A stretch of DNA of 64,000 nucleotides. It comes from Elymus sibiricus. Taxonomy: Eukaryota; Streptophyta; Magnoliopsida; Poales; Poaceae. The position numbers were made by a program, and so were the translations under genes. Every line of letters begins with the position of its first letter. The first letter of the stretch is position 1. Of the stretch, positions 45,755 through 57,302 are shown piece after piece. The stretch covers positions 144,812,001 through 144,876,000 of the forward strand of contig CM077670.1 in NCBI GenBank assembly GCA_039707655.1, in the 5' to 3' direction. The notes beneath the pieces are model-generated. The model saw only the letters and a list, made by a program, of their open reading frames with translations, had not been told where the DNA came from and did no database searches.

Positions 45755-48346
45755 TCACGGGTAGAACTTGCGGAGGTGTTGGATGTTCCAAGCGTTAGGC
45801 ACAGGAACTCCGTCCTCCGTCTCCAGTCGGGCTGAGCCAGGCCTGAAGACATGAGTAACCCTGAAAGGGCCTTCCCACATAGGTGAGAGTTTGTGAAGTC
45901 CCTCTCTAGAGAGGATCCTGCGCAGGACGAGGTCACTGACGTCGAGAGTGCGAGGGCGGACGTTGCGGCTGTGGTAGCGACGCAAGGCCTGCTGGTACCT
46001 CGCGGTGCGAAGAGCGGCCTAGCGGTGGCCCTCCTCGACGAGCAGCAGATCGGTCTCCCGCGAGCCATCCTGACGCGCCTCGTCGAACGCAAGGACTCGC
46101 GGGGAGCCATGCTTGAGCTCCAATGGAAGGACCGCCTCAGCTCCGTAGACGAGGAAGAAGGGCGTCTCGCCGGTAGGCTTGCTTGCCATCGTGCGGATGG
46201 ACCATAGCACGGACTACAGCTCATCGAGCCAGCCCTTGCCGCAGGCTTCGAGCTTCTTCTTGAAGCTCCTTGTTTTTAGGCCCTTGAGGACCTCGGCGTT
46301 AGCGCGCTCGGCCTGGCCATTGCTTCGTGGGTACGCCACGGAGGCGTAGCAGATCTACGTGCCGAGGCTGGCGCAGTAGGACCTGAAAAGGCCGCTCGTG
46401 AACTGGGAGCCATTGTCGGTGATGATGCGGTTGGGAAGTCCAAAGTGGCTCACGAGGCCCTTGATGAACTTGACGGTAGAGCCTGCCGGGATGGTGCGTA
46501 CAGGCTTGACCTCTGCCCATTTGGTGAACTTGTCGATGGCGACGTAGAGGTAGCGGTAACCACTAGCCGTGCGAGGGAAGGGCCCCAAGATATCCAGCCC
46601 CCAGACCGCGAAGGGCCATGAGAGGGGAATCGTCTGGAGGCCATGCGCCGGCTGGTGGATCTGCTTGGCGTGGAACTGGCAGGCCTCGCAGGCTTGGTCC
46701 AGCGCGGTAGCATCATGCAGCGCAGTGGGCCAGTAGAAGCCGCTGCGGAACACCTTGCCGACAAGGGTGCGTGATGAGGAGTGGCGGCCGCAGTCCCCTC
46801 CGTGGATATTGGCGAGCAACTCATGCTCTTGTTCTTCAGAGATGTACCGTAGTGAGACGCCATTGGGGCGCCTGCGGTACAGCTCACCATCCTGCAAGCA
46901 GTAAGCGGTGGCCTACCGGGCCACGCGCTCTGCTTCTGAGTCCTCCTCCGGGAGGGTGCCGTGCAGCAAGTAAGCTTTGAACTCCGCGGCCCAGCTATCC
47001 GCTTGAGGCTCCAGCGCAAGCAGCAGGCAGGCTCCTGAGGCTGGGCCACAGTCTGGCGCGCCCGTGGCCGGTGCGGTCGGTAGTTCCTCATGAAGGAGCG
47101 CGGTGCTCACGACGGGAGGTGCAGCTGATGGCTTGAGGAGCCTTTCCTCGAAGACACCGGGGCTCTGAGGCTCGCGGCGAGATGCTCGTTTGGCGATGTC
47201 GTCAGCCTCTTTGTTGCCGCTGCGGGAGACGTGCTGCAGCTCCTGGCCAAGAAAACGCTTCTCAAGTTTATGTACCTCGTCTAGGTAGGCGGCCATGTGC
47301 TTGTCTTTGGGCTTGTAGCTTTTGTTGGAGAAGTTGACGAGAAGTTGCGAATTGCCCTTGATGGTCAGACGCTTGATGCCCAGAGCGAACGTGGCCTTGA
47401 GGCCGGTGATGAGGCCCTCGTATTCTGCGATGTTGTTGGAGACCTTGTTGGTGTGCCTGAAGCAGAGTTGCACGACGTAGTAGAGCCTGTCTCCTGTCGG
47501 TGAGGTGAGCATGACTCCAGCCCCCGTGCCCTGTCGGGAGAAGGTGCCGTCGAAGTGCATGGTCCAGCCACCAGGCGCCTCGTCCCCTGGCAGAAGGGAT
47601 TTGGCCTCGTGAGGCTCCTCCTCATACGTGTCCGTCCACTCTGCCACGAAGTCGGCCAGAGCCGCGCCTTTGATAACTATGGTGGTGGAGAACACCAGTT
47701 GGAAGGCTTGTTGCTCGATGTTCCACTCGGCAATGCGGCCGGCAGCATTGGGGCTGCGTAGAACTTGCTCCAAGGGGTAGGAAGAGACGACCTTGATGGG
47801 ATGACCCTGAAAGTAGTGGCGCAGCTTTCTGGAGGCGACGAGGAGTGCGAGGAGGAGCTTCTGCTGCAAGGGGTAGCGCTCGCACGCATCTCTTAGCACG
47901 GTGCTGACAAAGTACACGGGGTGTTTGACGAGGTGCGTAGTTGTCGTAGCAGCTTGCTCTACAGGCGCCTCGCGAGGCTTGGGGGGCTCAGGAGGCTCAC
48001 GAGGCTCGGAGGGCTCACGAGGCTCGGGAGGCTCACGAGGCTCAGGAGGCTCACGAGGCTCTGGACGCTCATGAGGCTTGGAGGGCTCATGAGGCTCGGG
48101 AGGCTCATGAGGCTCAGAGGGCTCACGAGGCTCAGGAGGTGCGGAAGGCTTCTTCTTAGCACAGACGCGCTCCTCTCGCACCGCCACCAGCACCGCGCTG
48201 GCTGTCTGAGGAGTGGCTGCCAAGGACAGGAGCAAGGGCTCGCAGGAGCGCGGTGCGACCATGATGGGCGGGCTCGTGAGGTACCTCTTGAGGCCTTCAA
48301 AGGCGGTGTCTACCTCAGGAGTCCACTTGAAAGAGCCGGACCTCTT
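45755..48346 (-). pseudogene. Element M pol, C-terminal part: RNase H, second RNase H, integrase
   Basis: In minus sense it begins at the P insertion (SFKWTPEVDTAFEGLKRYL) with the RT-linked RNase H. An in-frame Pro/Glu/Arg repeat interrupts this at 47966-48150. The second RNase H follows: WTMHFDGTFS, NNIAEYEGL and NKEADDIAK are present, but IKGNSQLLVN has Asn where Asp is usual. The integrase follows, with a zinc-binding HHCC segment (CEACQFHAKQ) and DDE core residues in GLDILGPF, IITDNGSQF and GQAERAN. It ends with a GPFRV...WNIQHLRKFYP tail. Stops at about 46915, 46353, 46208 and 46032 inactivate it. The upstream RT is at 63212-64000. Confidence 0.88.
47966..48150 (-). repeat. In-frame 15-bp repeat array inside M RNase H
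   Basis: About 12 copies of a 15-bp unit (GAGGCTCACGAGGCT-like on the plus strand) encode PPEPRE/PSEPHE repeats. They preserve the pol frame. P has no matching region because its RNase H is deleted. Confidence 0.75.
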
Positions 48347-51300
48347 TGTCGGGCCCATGGAACCCGGGGTATCCAGGCCCGTCTGCCTTTGGCCCAGGGC
48401 GCGACGCCTGGAGTAGGCCCTGCGGGCCGTCACCACCAAGTGTTTCACCAAGACCCCTTCCTGAGGCTCCCTCCTCAGGGAGTAGCAAGCAATGTTCCGC
48501 GTCACCTTCAGCAGCCTCGCGAGGTCCTCTCACGAGGCGCCTTCCCGAGTTGGTCTCACGAGGCGGCTTCCCGAGTGGCCTCACGAGGCGGCTCCCCGAG
48601 GTGGCCTCATGAGCCCCCTCTCCAAGCAGTCCACCGAAGCATCCTCCCGATGGCTTACAAGGCAAGGAAGATCCGGCTCAGTCGCGCGGTCCCAACCCAT
48701 CAAGTGGGTGACGCGCGCGGCGACAGGCAGCAGCAGAGGCCGCGCCAGCAGGCGCGGATGCAAATGGTTTCCTCTTTTGTGTTAGGGAAGCAGGGCCAGC
48801 TATCTACTCTCCAAAGCAACCCCAAAGGTTGCCTGATCGCCGAAGGAAGACCAAGACGGCGGGCGTGCAGGGCGGAGGTCATCACCGAGCCCACCGGCGC
48901 GTCATGGATCATGCTTTGGCAGGCGAAGACCACCTTTAGTCAGGATAGCCTGAGCGCCTGTCCCCTTTCAAAACCGCCAAGTGTGGCAACCCTTCTCGCC
49001 TAAGTTTCCAGGGGGAAGAGGACCAAGGCCAGGATAAAAAGGGCAGTGCTGCCATTGTAGAGGAGGTTCGGAACCTGTTCTTCCTCCTTCACCGTGTACG
49101 CGAGAACTCTCTTGCCCACCGACAACTGGGTAACTGTCACACCCAATATGCGATCATATTCTCGAGGAACTCGGAGGCCCCACCAAGAGTAGAAACGCAT
49201 ATTGGAGACGCTTGCAAGGTGAATATCATTACATCGTACCACATACATAATAGGTGGGGATACAGACAAATACATACAATCATCACCTGAATACATCAAT
49301 ACATAACAAGCATCATACAGAAGGGCAGCATCCGACTACGCATGAAATCAAACAAAAAGAAGAACGACATCCACCCTGCTAGCCCAGGCTGCCGACCAGG
49401 AACCTATCCTGAGAACGACGAAGAAGAAGAAGTAGAAGAAGAACTCCTAAAGCAAACAAGCATCGCTCTCACGTCAAGGCATCGCATTACCTGTACCTGC
49501 AACTGTTGTTGTAGTAATCTGTGAGCCACGAGGACTCAGCAATCCCATAACCATGGGTAGCAAGACTATCAAAGCTTAAATGGGTATGGAAGGGTAAAGT
49601 GGTGAGGTTGCAGCAAGCACTTAGCATTATATGGTGGCTAACTTACGAGTACAAGAACAAGAAGAGCATCTACGCAAAACGGTCGCAAACTACAAATGAT
49701 CACTAAGTGATCCTGAACACCTACTTACGAGTCAAACATAACCCCACCGTGTTCTCTTCTCGAACTTACTCGAAAAGAGACAGTCATGGTTACGCACACG
49801 GTTGGTGTATTTTAATTAGGATTTAGTGTCAAGTTCTCTACAACCGGAGGTTATAAATATCCAAGTGCCACATAACCGCGCGCACGGCTTCGCGTAAGAT
49901 TTAACCCTGCAGTGGTGTTCCAACCTGGCCCATCATAAGCCTACACAAGCTGCGGTGGAAATACCTCAACCTCGAGATAGCCCAAAGTATCCTCGGCATC
50001 CCGGTGCACAAGACATTTCGACAATGGTAACGCAATTCCAGCAAGACCACCCGACGTGTCAACAATCCCGATAGGAGCCGCGTATCTCGTTCTCAGGACA
50101 CGGTGGATAAGCGAAGCGTACAGGTGCCAAATACCCCAAGTTGCCAAGGGGCGGCCCCGCACGGTGCTCTAGTTTTGGACCAGCACCATCAGCACTGGCC
50201 CACCTGTATTATGTGGAATTAAAAGAATCCTCGGGGACACGACCCCCTATGCAAATTTATTATTTAATTCAGTATTATTATGTTGGCAAATGTTAAAACC
50301 AAAGTTGGGCCTTGCTGGAAGTGGTTATTCAAAGCGAACTGTCAAGAGGGTCCCATTCCCCTGAGCATGTTAGGAACGCTAAACATGGATCATAACACCA
50401 GCATTACGGAAACTAGGGCGGCTTGATTGGAACAAAACACTAGGCAAAAGGCCGAGCCATCCACCCAATACCAAGTATATAGATGCATTAATTAAATAAG
50501 AGTTATTGTGACATCCCATGATATCCATGTACCAACATGGAACAACCTGCAACTGCACCTGCAACTAGCAACGCTATAAGAAAGGGGCTGAGCAAAGCGG
50601 TAACATAGCCAAACAACGGTTTGCTGGGTAAGGGTGGTTAGAGGCTGTATCATGGCATATGAGAGGCTGACATGTATGTGGTAGGAAGCGCGACATAGCG
50701 ATAGCAACGAGACAACTAGCAAGCAAAGATAGTAAGGATATCCAAGGTCATGATCATCTTGCCTGAAATCCCACTCGAAAGAAGAACGAGTCCATGAAGA
50801 AGACGAACCAACGTATTCGAACGAATCCTCACAATCGCAACGAAACCGGAACTATCGAGAAGAAGCACAACTAGAAAGAAGCAAACACTATGGTAAACAC
50901 ACAAGCATAACCATGGCATGATGCACAAACAAATATGATGCATGACAAGATTAAGTGTTGTTAAACATGGCAAGAGATGAAGCATAAGCAAACCATACAA
51001 CTAGGCAAGTTTAAATGAGGCCGGAAACAACACATAGCAATTCCGGAAAATCCCCATATGTGAATTTCGAAATTGGTACTGATCTGAATTAAACACAATG
51101 TTAAAGTTGTTAAACAGCAAGTTAACATGCACCATGATGATCTACACGTTTTTCTAGTCAAGTTACATATGTAGAACATTTAATTCGGAGCTACGGGCTA
51201 GAAGATATGAGCTAAACAAGTCTAACATGGCAAGGATGCAAAAAATGCATGCCAACATCAACCACAAACACACAAATCAAGGATGCAACATGACAATGTG

Positions 51301-53647
51301 ATTCTACACACAATTCTAAGCAAGTTTCATATAGATCATGATCACAACGGAGCAACGGTTATTTTGTTATGAAATAAACCATTTTAGCAAGTCATTAGGC
51401 AATTTTAATTCAAGCAACAATATTAAATGTTGTTAACATGCACGAGGATGACATATTCAAGTTGTATGCAATTTTATGAAAACATTGACATAATATATGA
51501 TATGGAGCATTTGTCGCCATGGCGGAAAGAAATGGGTGCCACGGCGGCGAAACGGAAATGGTGCCACGGCAACATTCCGGTGATCCGACAACTCGATGAG
51601 ATGCCGATGCAAAGGAACAAGTGTTAGATGTGCGGAACGAGCAAAAGTGACAGGGAGTGATCCTAGATACCGGGTGTCCCACGTGTCGGTGGCAAGGCAA
51701 ACGAGGAACATACAAGTATCACTTCGGACACGGTGCAAATACGGGCATTTCATACAACAATGCATGCGTCCAATGGCGGTCATCTCGGCGGTTATACCTT
51801 CGAAGCGTGCAACCTCGGAGCGGATCGAGTTCGGCGGTAGTGGAAGTAGTCGTTCACGGGTTGGTGGTAGTGGTACACGGTCATCGTGGAAGTAGTTGTA
51901 CTCGTGTCGGAGAGGAACTCGACGCATCCGATGTCTTCGATGGTCGACAGGTACTTGGCGTTCCGGTGCGGTACTGGCGAATCCAGGACGTAGAGGTACA
52001 CTTGCCGAAGTGGAACTTGACGAATCCTAGGGTTGTCGGGGACTTGGCGGTCTCGGTCTCGACAAAGATGAAGTAGAACGGCAACGGACATGTGCAGTGA
52101 GGCCCCGAGTCTTGCGAGACATGTATGAACTGAAACAAAGCAAAACCAGGCCTCGGAGCGGTGGTCTTGCCAACGACGGAAAAGGGGCAGCGGTGAAGTG
52201 GTGCATGGGACGGCAGGACCCGAAGGCAACAAAGGCAAATAGGGGCACGCGGCGCTACCGCTGATGTTGACCATGGAAGAGGCGCTCGGGAGGTGCCGCG
52301 TTGGAGGCAAGGCGTCGGTCAGGTCGTCGCGGAGGTAGCGTGGAGCTCGAGCGCGCTGGTCGAAGGGCAGCTCGGCTGTGGTGGGGATCGAGCAGAGGAG
52401 GCATGGCCTCAGACTCGAGGAGGGAGGAGACTACGGGTGCTGCTGGTTCCTGTTCCTAACGAACAGAGACAGAGGGATGAGACAGAGAAGAAAGAGAGAG
52501 AGAGGGCAAAGAAGAGAGGGGCGGCGCTCAACTGTTGGTCAGACGAAGACGGCGCAGAGGCCGAGAGGCGACGGATTGCAGGGCCGGCCGCGATGGACGA
52601 ACAGGGAGGCGCACGAGGAACTCCTCTCCTCGGGCGAGCTCGCAATGATGGCAGGGGTGAGGGGCATGCGCGAGGAGGCGAACCGGAAGAGGAGAAGGAA
52701 GGGGCGGCCAGAGGCGGCGTCGGGAGAATGGAGGAGCTCGGGCGCGAGGCACGCGCTCGCTGTCTCCTCCTGGCGGCGGCATGAACAGTGCGAGGGAGAG
52801 AACAAGGGGATCGGGAGGAGGCTAGGGTTATAGGGCGTCGGCTGGGCCTTGGGCCATTTCGGTGAAGAGGGGAATGGCCAGAAGGCCTGCTCAGCTGGGC
52901 TTCTCTCTCTAATCTCCCTCTTCTCTTTTATGTCCCAATTACAGAAATAGCAAAGAAGAAAGAAAAAGAAAGGAAGGATTAGAGGCAGAATTTGGGCATG
53001 GGGATTAATTTCCCTAGACTCACAAAAATGTGCTTGGTCCGAAAAAAAAGAGGTTGGCATGAATGCAAGATTTAAATTCAAACTCATTGGAATATCACTC
53101 AAATGGGTTTGAATCGGGACTAGGTTTAGAAGTGTCCGAAAAATGTTGAGATTTTTGGAGGAGCCTCGGTAAATGGAGAAACAATTATTGGCAAGGTTTG
53201 GAGGTCAAACTTGAAGCAGAAAAGACATGAGAATTTAATTGCAAGTGTGTTTATGGGTGATTCCAAAAATAATTAAACATTTTATTATAGCTCCCTAATA
53301 AATATTGGGAGGATATGTTGTATAGAGAAATCACCATGTGAATTCCCTCAATTTAAATAGATCACAAGATCTATGCAATTTATTTATTGGAGTTGCAAAA
53401 TTTTAACGACATGATGGCATGATGAAATGATGCAATGCAAAAATAACAAAGAGCAAACAATAAAATAGCAATCATGGAAAGAAATCGGTCTCGGGCTGTC
53501 ACAGTAACCGCCATGTCCTTGCCCATCCTACGCTAGCACGCTCTCGCCGTAGCCTCGTCGTAGCATAGCCGTGGTAGGAGGCGAAGTAGTAGAACGAGCT
53601 CACCCCAGTGTTCGAACCTTTGGGTCCCCGGAGCCCGACTTCCGACA
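48347..53647 (+). repeat. 5' LTR of P, interrupted by a solo LTR
   Basis: The left part is 48347-49134 (TGTCGGGCCCATGG...). The right part is 53504-53647 (...CCCGACTTCCGACA), of which 53504-53508 is the duplicated target. Joined, it is about 927 bp against 992 bp for the 3' LTR. It lacks about 50 bp present at 63005-63060 and about 16 bp near 62330. A TATA-like GGATAAAAAG lies at about 49033. Confidence 0.88.
49135..53503 (-). mobile_element. Solo LTR, Sukkula-related, chimeric
   Basis: This is a 4.4 kb insertion flanked by GTAAC (49130-49134 and 53504-53508), with minus-strand termini TGTGACAGCCCGAGACCG...TTGGGTGTGACA. No interior or second LTR is present, so it is a solo LTR left by recombination between the two LTRs of an element. 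49135-51335 matches the LARD LTRs at 9225 and 16252, including the segment the 9225 copy lost. The rest, apart from the last few bases, is unrelated to them. 51500-52850 is partly GC-rich with accidental open frames and no supported gene. Confidence 0.82.
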
Positions 53648-53649
53648 TT

Positions 53650-53667
53650 TGGCGCGCCAGGTAGGGG
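53650..53667 (+). other. Primer binding site of P
   Basis: TGGCGCGCCAGGTAGGGG follows the LTR end by two bases. A TGGCGC start is usual in Tat elements. I did not assign the primer tRNA. Confidence 0.7.
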
Positions 53668-53710
53668 TGCGCTATTGTTCTCCTGCTCCGCCCTCAGCTC
53701 CACCAGCCCC

Positions 53711-56161
53711 ATGGCCGACGCCCGTCGCGAGCGCACAGAGCGCAGGGCTGGCCGCGTGGCCCAGACAGAGCCGGTGGCCCGCGGCAATCGCCGCCGCCCC
53801 GACGTCGAGGCTGCCGCCGCCACCGACCCCGCTGCCCGCGAGCAGCAGGCCTCCTCCCTGCACCCCTCCGTGCGGGCAGACGGCCACACCGCCATGGCCT
53901 CCTCGCTCGCCAACCGTGGGCCGCCGAACCCGCAGGCCGCGCTGCTCATGGCGCGCGAGCTCCTCCGCTACCGTCCTGATGACGCCGGCTACGACGCCTG
54001 GCTCAGTCGCATCACCGAGCTCGTCGACGTCGCCGGGGACGCCCCGGCGCCTTCTCACTCGCTCCGCGCTCCACCGTCTCGTGCTGGGGACTTGGCGCAC
54101 GTTGCTCCCCCGCCGCCTCCTCTACGTGACGAGCGCGCCGGGCCCCAGCGCAGCGCGCGGGCTCATGAGCCGTCCCGCGGCGCGTCTTCTCCGGACCACT
54201 GCGAGCCCAGCTGCCAGATCATCCGTCGCGCGCCCCCCGACGCGCGAGTGCTCCTCGAGCGCCAACGCCAGCGCCAGGACCAGGCCGTTCAAGACGTTGC
54301 AGCGGCCGGGCGTCAAAACCGCGCCGCCCTCACTGGCGGCGTCCCCTCGAGCGGCGTGGGCTGCCGTGCCTTCACCCGCGAGCTGCGTCGCATGGTCTGG
54401 CCCGCGAAGTTCAAGCCCGAGCTGCCTCCGCGCTACGACGGCACCCCCAACCCTACGGAGTTCCTCCAGCTCTATGCGCTGAGCATCGAGGCAGCGAACG
54501 GCGACGACAAGGTCATCGCGAACTGGTTCCCCATGGCCCTCAAGGACGGCCCGCGCTCCTGGCTCATGAACCTGCCCGAGGCTTCCATCTCGTTGTGGGC
54601 CGAGCTCTGCAGCCAGTTCATCGCCAACTTCAAGGGCACAAAGGACCGCTCCCTCACCATCAACGACCTGCGGCGTGTTCGACAGCACCCAGACGAGACC
54701 CTCCGCAAATACATCCAGCGCTTCAGTCAGGTGCGCAACAAGATGCCGCGCGCCTCCGATGCGGCCGTCATCTCCGCGTTCTCCACCGGCGTCACGGACA
54801 TCAAGATGCGCGAGAAGCTCGCCATCAACGGTGAGCTCGATTCCGTGCTCGAGCTGCTCGACCTCGCCGACAAGTGCGCCAAGGCAGAAGAAGGCCGCCT
54901 CTTCATCCACAACGACCCCAACGCGGCGCTCGACGGCACCAAGGCCAAGAGCAAGGACGTCAAGCGCAAGGGCCATGCCGTGCTTGCGGCGGAGCCCGAG
55001 CAGAAGCGCGGCCGCGACCTCGATGAGCCCAGGAAGAACAACCAGCCACTCTGCGCCTTTCAAAACGTCCGCTCCCACAGCACCGAAGACTATCATGAGC
55101 TCAAGTTGCTCCGCGACGAGCACCAGAGCCGCCGAGACGACCGCAACGGCCGCGGCGCCGGCCGCGGAGGTGGCCGCAGCGGCAACCGCTGGGACAGCCG
55201 CAACAATGATGGCGGCTACCGCCAGGGCTGGCGCGATCAGCCTCGTGAGGCTGCATGGCGCGATCAGCCTCATGAGGCGAATCCTCAGGCTAATGTCGCT
55301 CTCCCGCCGCTGCCTCCGCCACCTCGGAGGAACGACGTCAACCAGCCTGACGAGGGCGCCGGGGGCTACCAGGAGCCTCAAGTGGTCGCCTGCATCCTCG
55401 GCGGATCCCAAGCCCCCGCGTCCATTTGCCACTTCAAGCAACTCTCTCGCGAGGTGTACGCCGCCCTCCCGAGGCCTGAGGTCGCACGGCCCCTCAAGTG
55501 GTCGCAGTACGCCATCACCTTCGACTCCAAGGACCACCCCAAGTCCACGGCCTCGACAGGCGCGCTCCCCATGCTGTGCACTCCCACCATCAGCAACGTC
55601 GCGGTCACCAAGACCCTCATCGACGGGGGTGCCGGCCTCAACGTGCTCTCCATAGAGTCCTTCGAGACGCTCCAGGTGCCCTATGAACAGCTGATGCCGA
55701 CCAGGCCCTTCTCCGGAGTGACCGATGGCTCCACCATTCCGCTGGGGCAGGTGCGCCTCCCCGTCACCTTCGGCACTCGCAAGAACTACCACACCGAGCT
55801 CATCGACTTCGACGTGGCGCACATCGGCCTGCCCTACAATGCCATCTTGGGCTACCCAGCTCTCACCAAGTTCATGGCGGCCACTCATCACGCCTACAAC
55901 GTCCTCAAGATGCCCGGCTGCACCGGCATCATCACCGTCGCCTGCGACGAAAAGGACGTGGCCAGCACCCTCAAGCGCGCCTACAAGGCTGCCGCTGTCG
56001 CGCACCCAGCCAACAAGGACGCGGCCGAGCCTTCCGAGGCCGCGCCCGTGAAGAAGAAGCAGCTGTTCTCTCAAGACCGCGCCGAGATGAAGAAGGTGTC
56101 GGTGGACGGCAGCGGCTCCGGCCCCGCCTTCACCATCTGCACGGGCCTCCCTCCTGCATAG
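53711..56161 (+). CDS. P gag-protease polyprotein
   Basis: This is an open frame of 816 residues. I place the start at the first ATG (53711, MADARRERTE); in-frame sequence extends upstream but without ATG. The N-terminal third is disordered and rich in Ala, Arg and Pro. The retrotransposon gag domain spans about residues 215-345 (GCRAFTRELRRMVWP, LPPRYDGTPNPTEF, LMNLPEASISLWAEL, HPDETLRKYIQRF). A degenerate zinc knuckle (CAFQNVRSHSTEDYHEL) and a Gly/Arg/Asn-rich stretch follow at about 455-530. The aspartic protease is at about 635-745, with LIDGGAGLNVLS and IGLPYNAILGYPALTKF. The protein would form the particle and cleave itself. It stops at TAG (56159), after which the same frame continues into RT. 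It has no internal stops, unlike the rest of P and M. Confidence 0.88.
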   Translation: MADARRERTERRAGRVAQTEPVARGNRRRPDVEAAAATDPAAREQQASSLHPSVRADGHTAMASSLANRGPPNPQAALLMARELLRYRPDDAGYDAWLSRITELVDVAGDAPAPSHSLRAPPSRAGDLAHVAPPPPPLRDERAGPQRSARAHEPSRGASSPDHCEPSCQIIRRAPPDARVLLERQRQRQDQAVQDVAAAGRQNRAALTGGVPSSGVGCRAFTRELRRMVWPAKFKPELPPRYDGTPNPTEFLQLYALSIEAANGDDKVIANWFPMALKDGPRSWLMNLPEASISLWAELCSQFIANFKGTKDRSLTINDLRRVRQHPDETLRKYIQRFSQVRNKMPRASDAAVISAFSTGVTDIKMREKLAINGELDSVLELLDLADKCAKAEEGRLFIHNDPNAALDGTKAKSKDVKRKGHAVLAAEPEQKRGRDLDEPRKNNQPLCAFQNVRSHSTEDYHELKLLRDEHQSRRDDRNGRGAGRGGGRSGNRWDSRNNDGGYRQGWRDQPREAAWRDQPHEANPQANVALPPLPPPPRRNDVNQPDEGAGGYQEPQVVACILGGSQAPASICHFKQLSREVYAALPRPEVARPLKWSQYAITFDSKDHPKSTASTGALPMLCTPTISNVAVTKTLIDGGAGLNVLSIESFETLQVPYEQLMPTRPFSGVTDGSTIPLGQVRLPVTFGTRKNYHTELIDFDVAHIGLPYNAILGYPALTKFMAATHHAYNVLKMPGCTGIITVACDEKDVASTLKRAYKAAAVAHPANKDAAEPSEAAPVKKKQLFSQDRAEMKKVSVDGSGSGPAFTICTGLPPA

Positions 56162-56600
56162 GAAAGCGCACTTGTCACCTTCCTTCGGGCCAACTCGGAT
56201 GTTTTCGCCTGGAAAGCATCCGACTTGTCCGGTGTGCCGAGGGAGGTGATCGAGCACCACTTACCGGTGTGCCCCAATGCACGCCCGGTCAAGCAGAAAG
56301 CGCGGCGCCAGGCACCAGAGAAGCAAGAGTTCATCGTCAATGAAGTTCAGAAGCTCCAAGAAGCCGGAGTCGCCCGAGTCGTCCTTGAGGTGCACCATCC
56401 CGAATGCCTCGCCAACCCAGTCGTCGTTCCAAAGAAGGGCGGCAAGGAGCGCATGTGCGTCGACTTCACCAGCCTCAACAAGTTCTGTCCTCGTGACCCC
56501 TTCCAGCTGCCGCGAGGTGGCCAGGGCGTTGGCCCTACCGTCGGCGGCACGCGCATGCCCTTCGGGCTGGGGAACGCCGGCGCCTCTCTCCAGAGGCTGG
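56162..56600 (+). pseudogene. P reverse transcriptase N-terminal remnant
   Basis: In the same frame as gag-protease after the TAG: ESALVTFLRANSDVFAWKAS, then VQKLQEAGVARVV, NPVVVPKKGGKERMCVDF and LNKFCPRDPFQLPR. It closely matches M (63700-64000). After LPR the sequence jumps to MPFGLGNAGASLQ, so the central RT including the YVDD active site is deleted. The frame then runs into filler and stops at 56698. No enzyme activity is possible. Confidence 0.8.
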
Positions 56601-57302
56601 CGCCCTTCGCGCCAGGGCCTCATGAGCCTCCCGCTCCTCACGAGCCCCCTGGCTCCGAAGGAGCAGACTCCCTTGGCTCGCCGCGCCGAGTGGTCTGACG
56701 TCACTACAGTGCGGTTCTGCCAGGTGCGCCCGGCGCGTCGCCTCGCGCGACCCTCACTCCTTCCCGCCGCGCCTCTCGAGCTTCGCTCCCGGAACCTTAT
56801 CCTTTTGGCCGTGTAATGGATTTCACTGATTTCGCCCTAATGAGTTTTGGTACCCGCTAATTTCTATGTTAAGTTCGATGCTGGCCGGAGAGCGCCACGC
56901 GCTCGCGACCCCACCCCTGACCAGCTCCGGGAGCGGGGTCTAGGCACGGTGCCTGTGCTTGGGTCCGTCCCTGTAGTACCGCAAAATCCAAGCGACTGAG
57001 CTCTGGCTCGCGGGCCTGCTCCCGTGTACTTCACCTCACCAAGGTCCTTGGTGTCTTATCCCCTCTCGCAACGGCCGCGGGCGAGATAGCAAGCCCGTGC
57101 CGCTCCCCCACCATGAATCTGTTGACATACAGCCCCTCAGGAGGCGAACTGCGTGAGGACCTGGCGGCCTCTCACGAGCCGAGCCTTGTGCGCGCGTCTC
57201 GTGAGCGCGCCTCGTGGGCACAGCTCGGGAGCGGCAAAGACTGACTCGGCGAGTGGCGGCTCGTGCCGTGTCTATCCGCGCGGCGACAAGCGAGCCCACC
57301 AG
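56601..57302 (+). other. Filler replacing the pol core of P
   Basis: No coding sense is seen. 56934-57130 is a diverged copy of the spacer module that also occurs at 58262-58450: both contain ACGGTG.CTGTGCT.GGGTC, GCGGGCCTGCTCCC and CAAGGT.CTTGGTGT. The region also holds many GCCTCATGAG/CCTCACGAG words. Confidence 0.6.

Larger units (their letters stand above)
40108..48346 (-). mobile_element. Tat-type Gypsy element M, 3' half (continues at 63207)
   Basis: In minus sense this part holds the end of pol (RNase H, second RNase H, integrase), an untranslated spacer with tandem repeats, an antisense gene on the plus strand, a polypurine tract and the 3' LTR at 41000-40108. The 5' half resumes at 63207-64000 with RT. 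The gap is element P (48347-63206), inserted between RT and RNase H. The dual RNase H and antisense Transposase_28-type gene place M in the Tat group of Gypsy elements. M's own 5' LTR and gag are right of the window. Confidence 0.88.

Noticed and set aside
47921..49003. Plus-strand 360-residue frame across the M pol and P LTR junction
   Set aside because: It crosses an insertion boundary and reads the complement of pol and then LTR sequence.
52293..53102. Frames in the GC-rich part of the solo LTR
   Set aside because: They overlap on both strands inside an LTR, with low-complexity Arg/Glu/Gly or Pro/Ser composition.
54122..56260. Minus-strand 712-residue open frame
   Set aside because: It is a shadow of the GC-rich gag-protease gene. 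It has no recognisable domain, and its length follows from GC bias at third positions.
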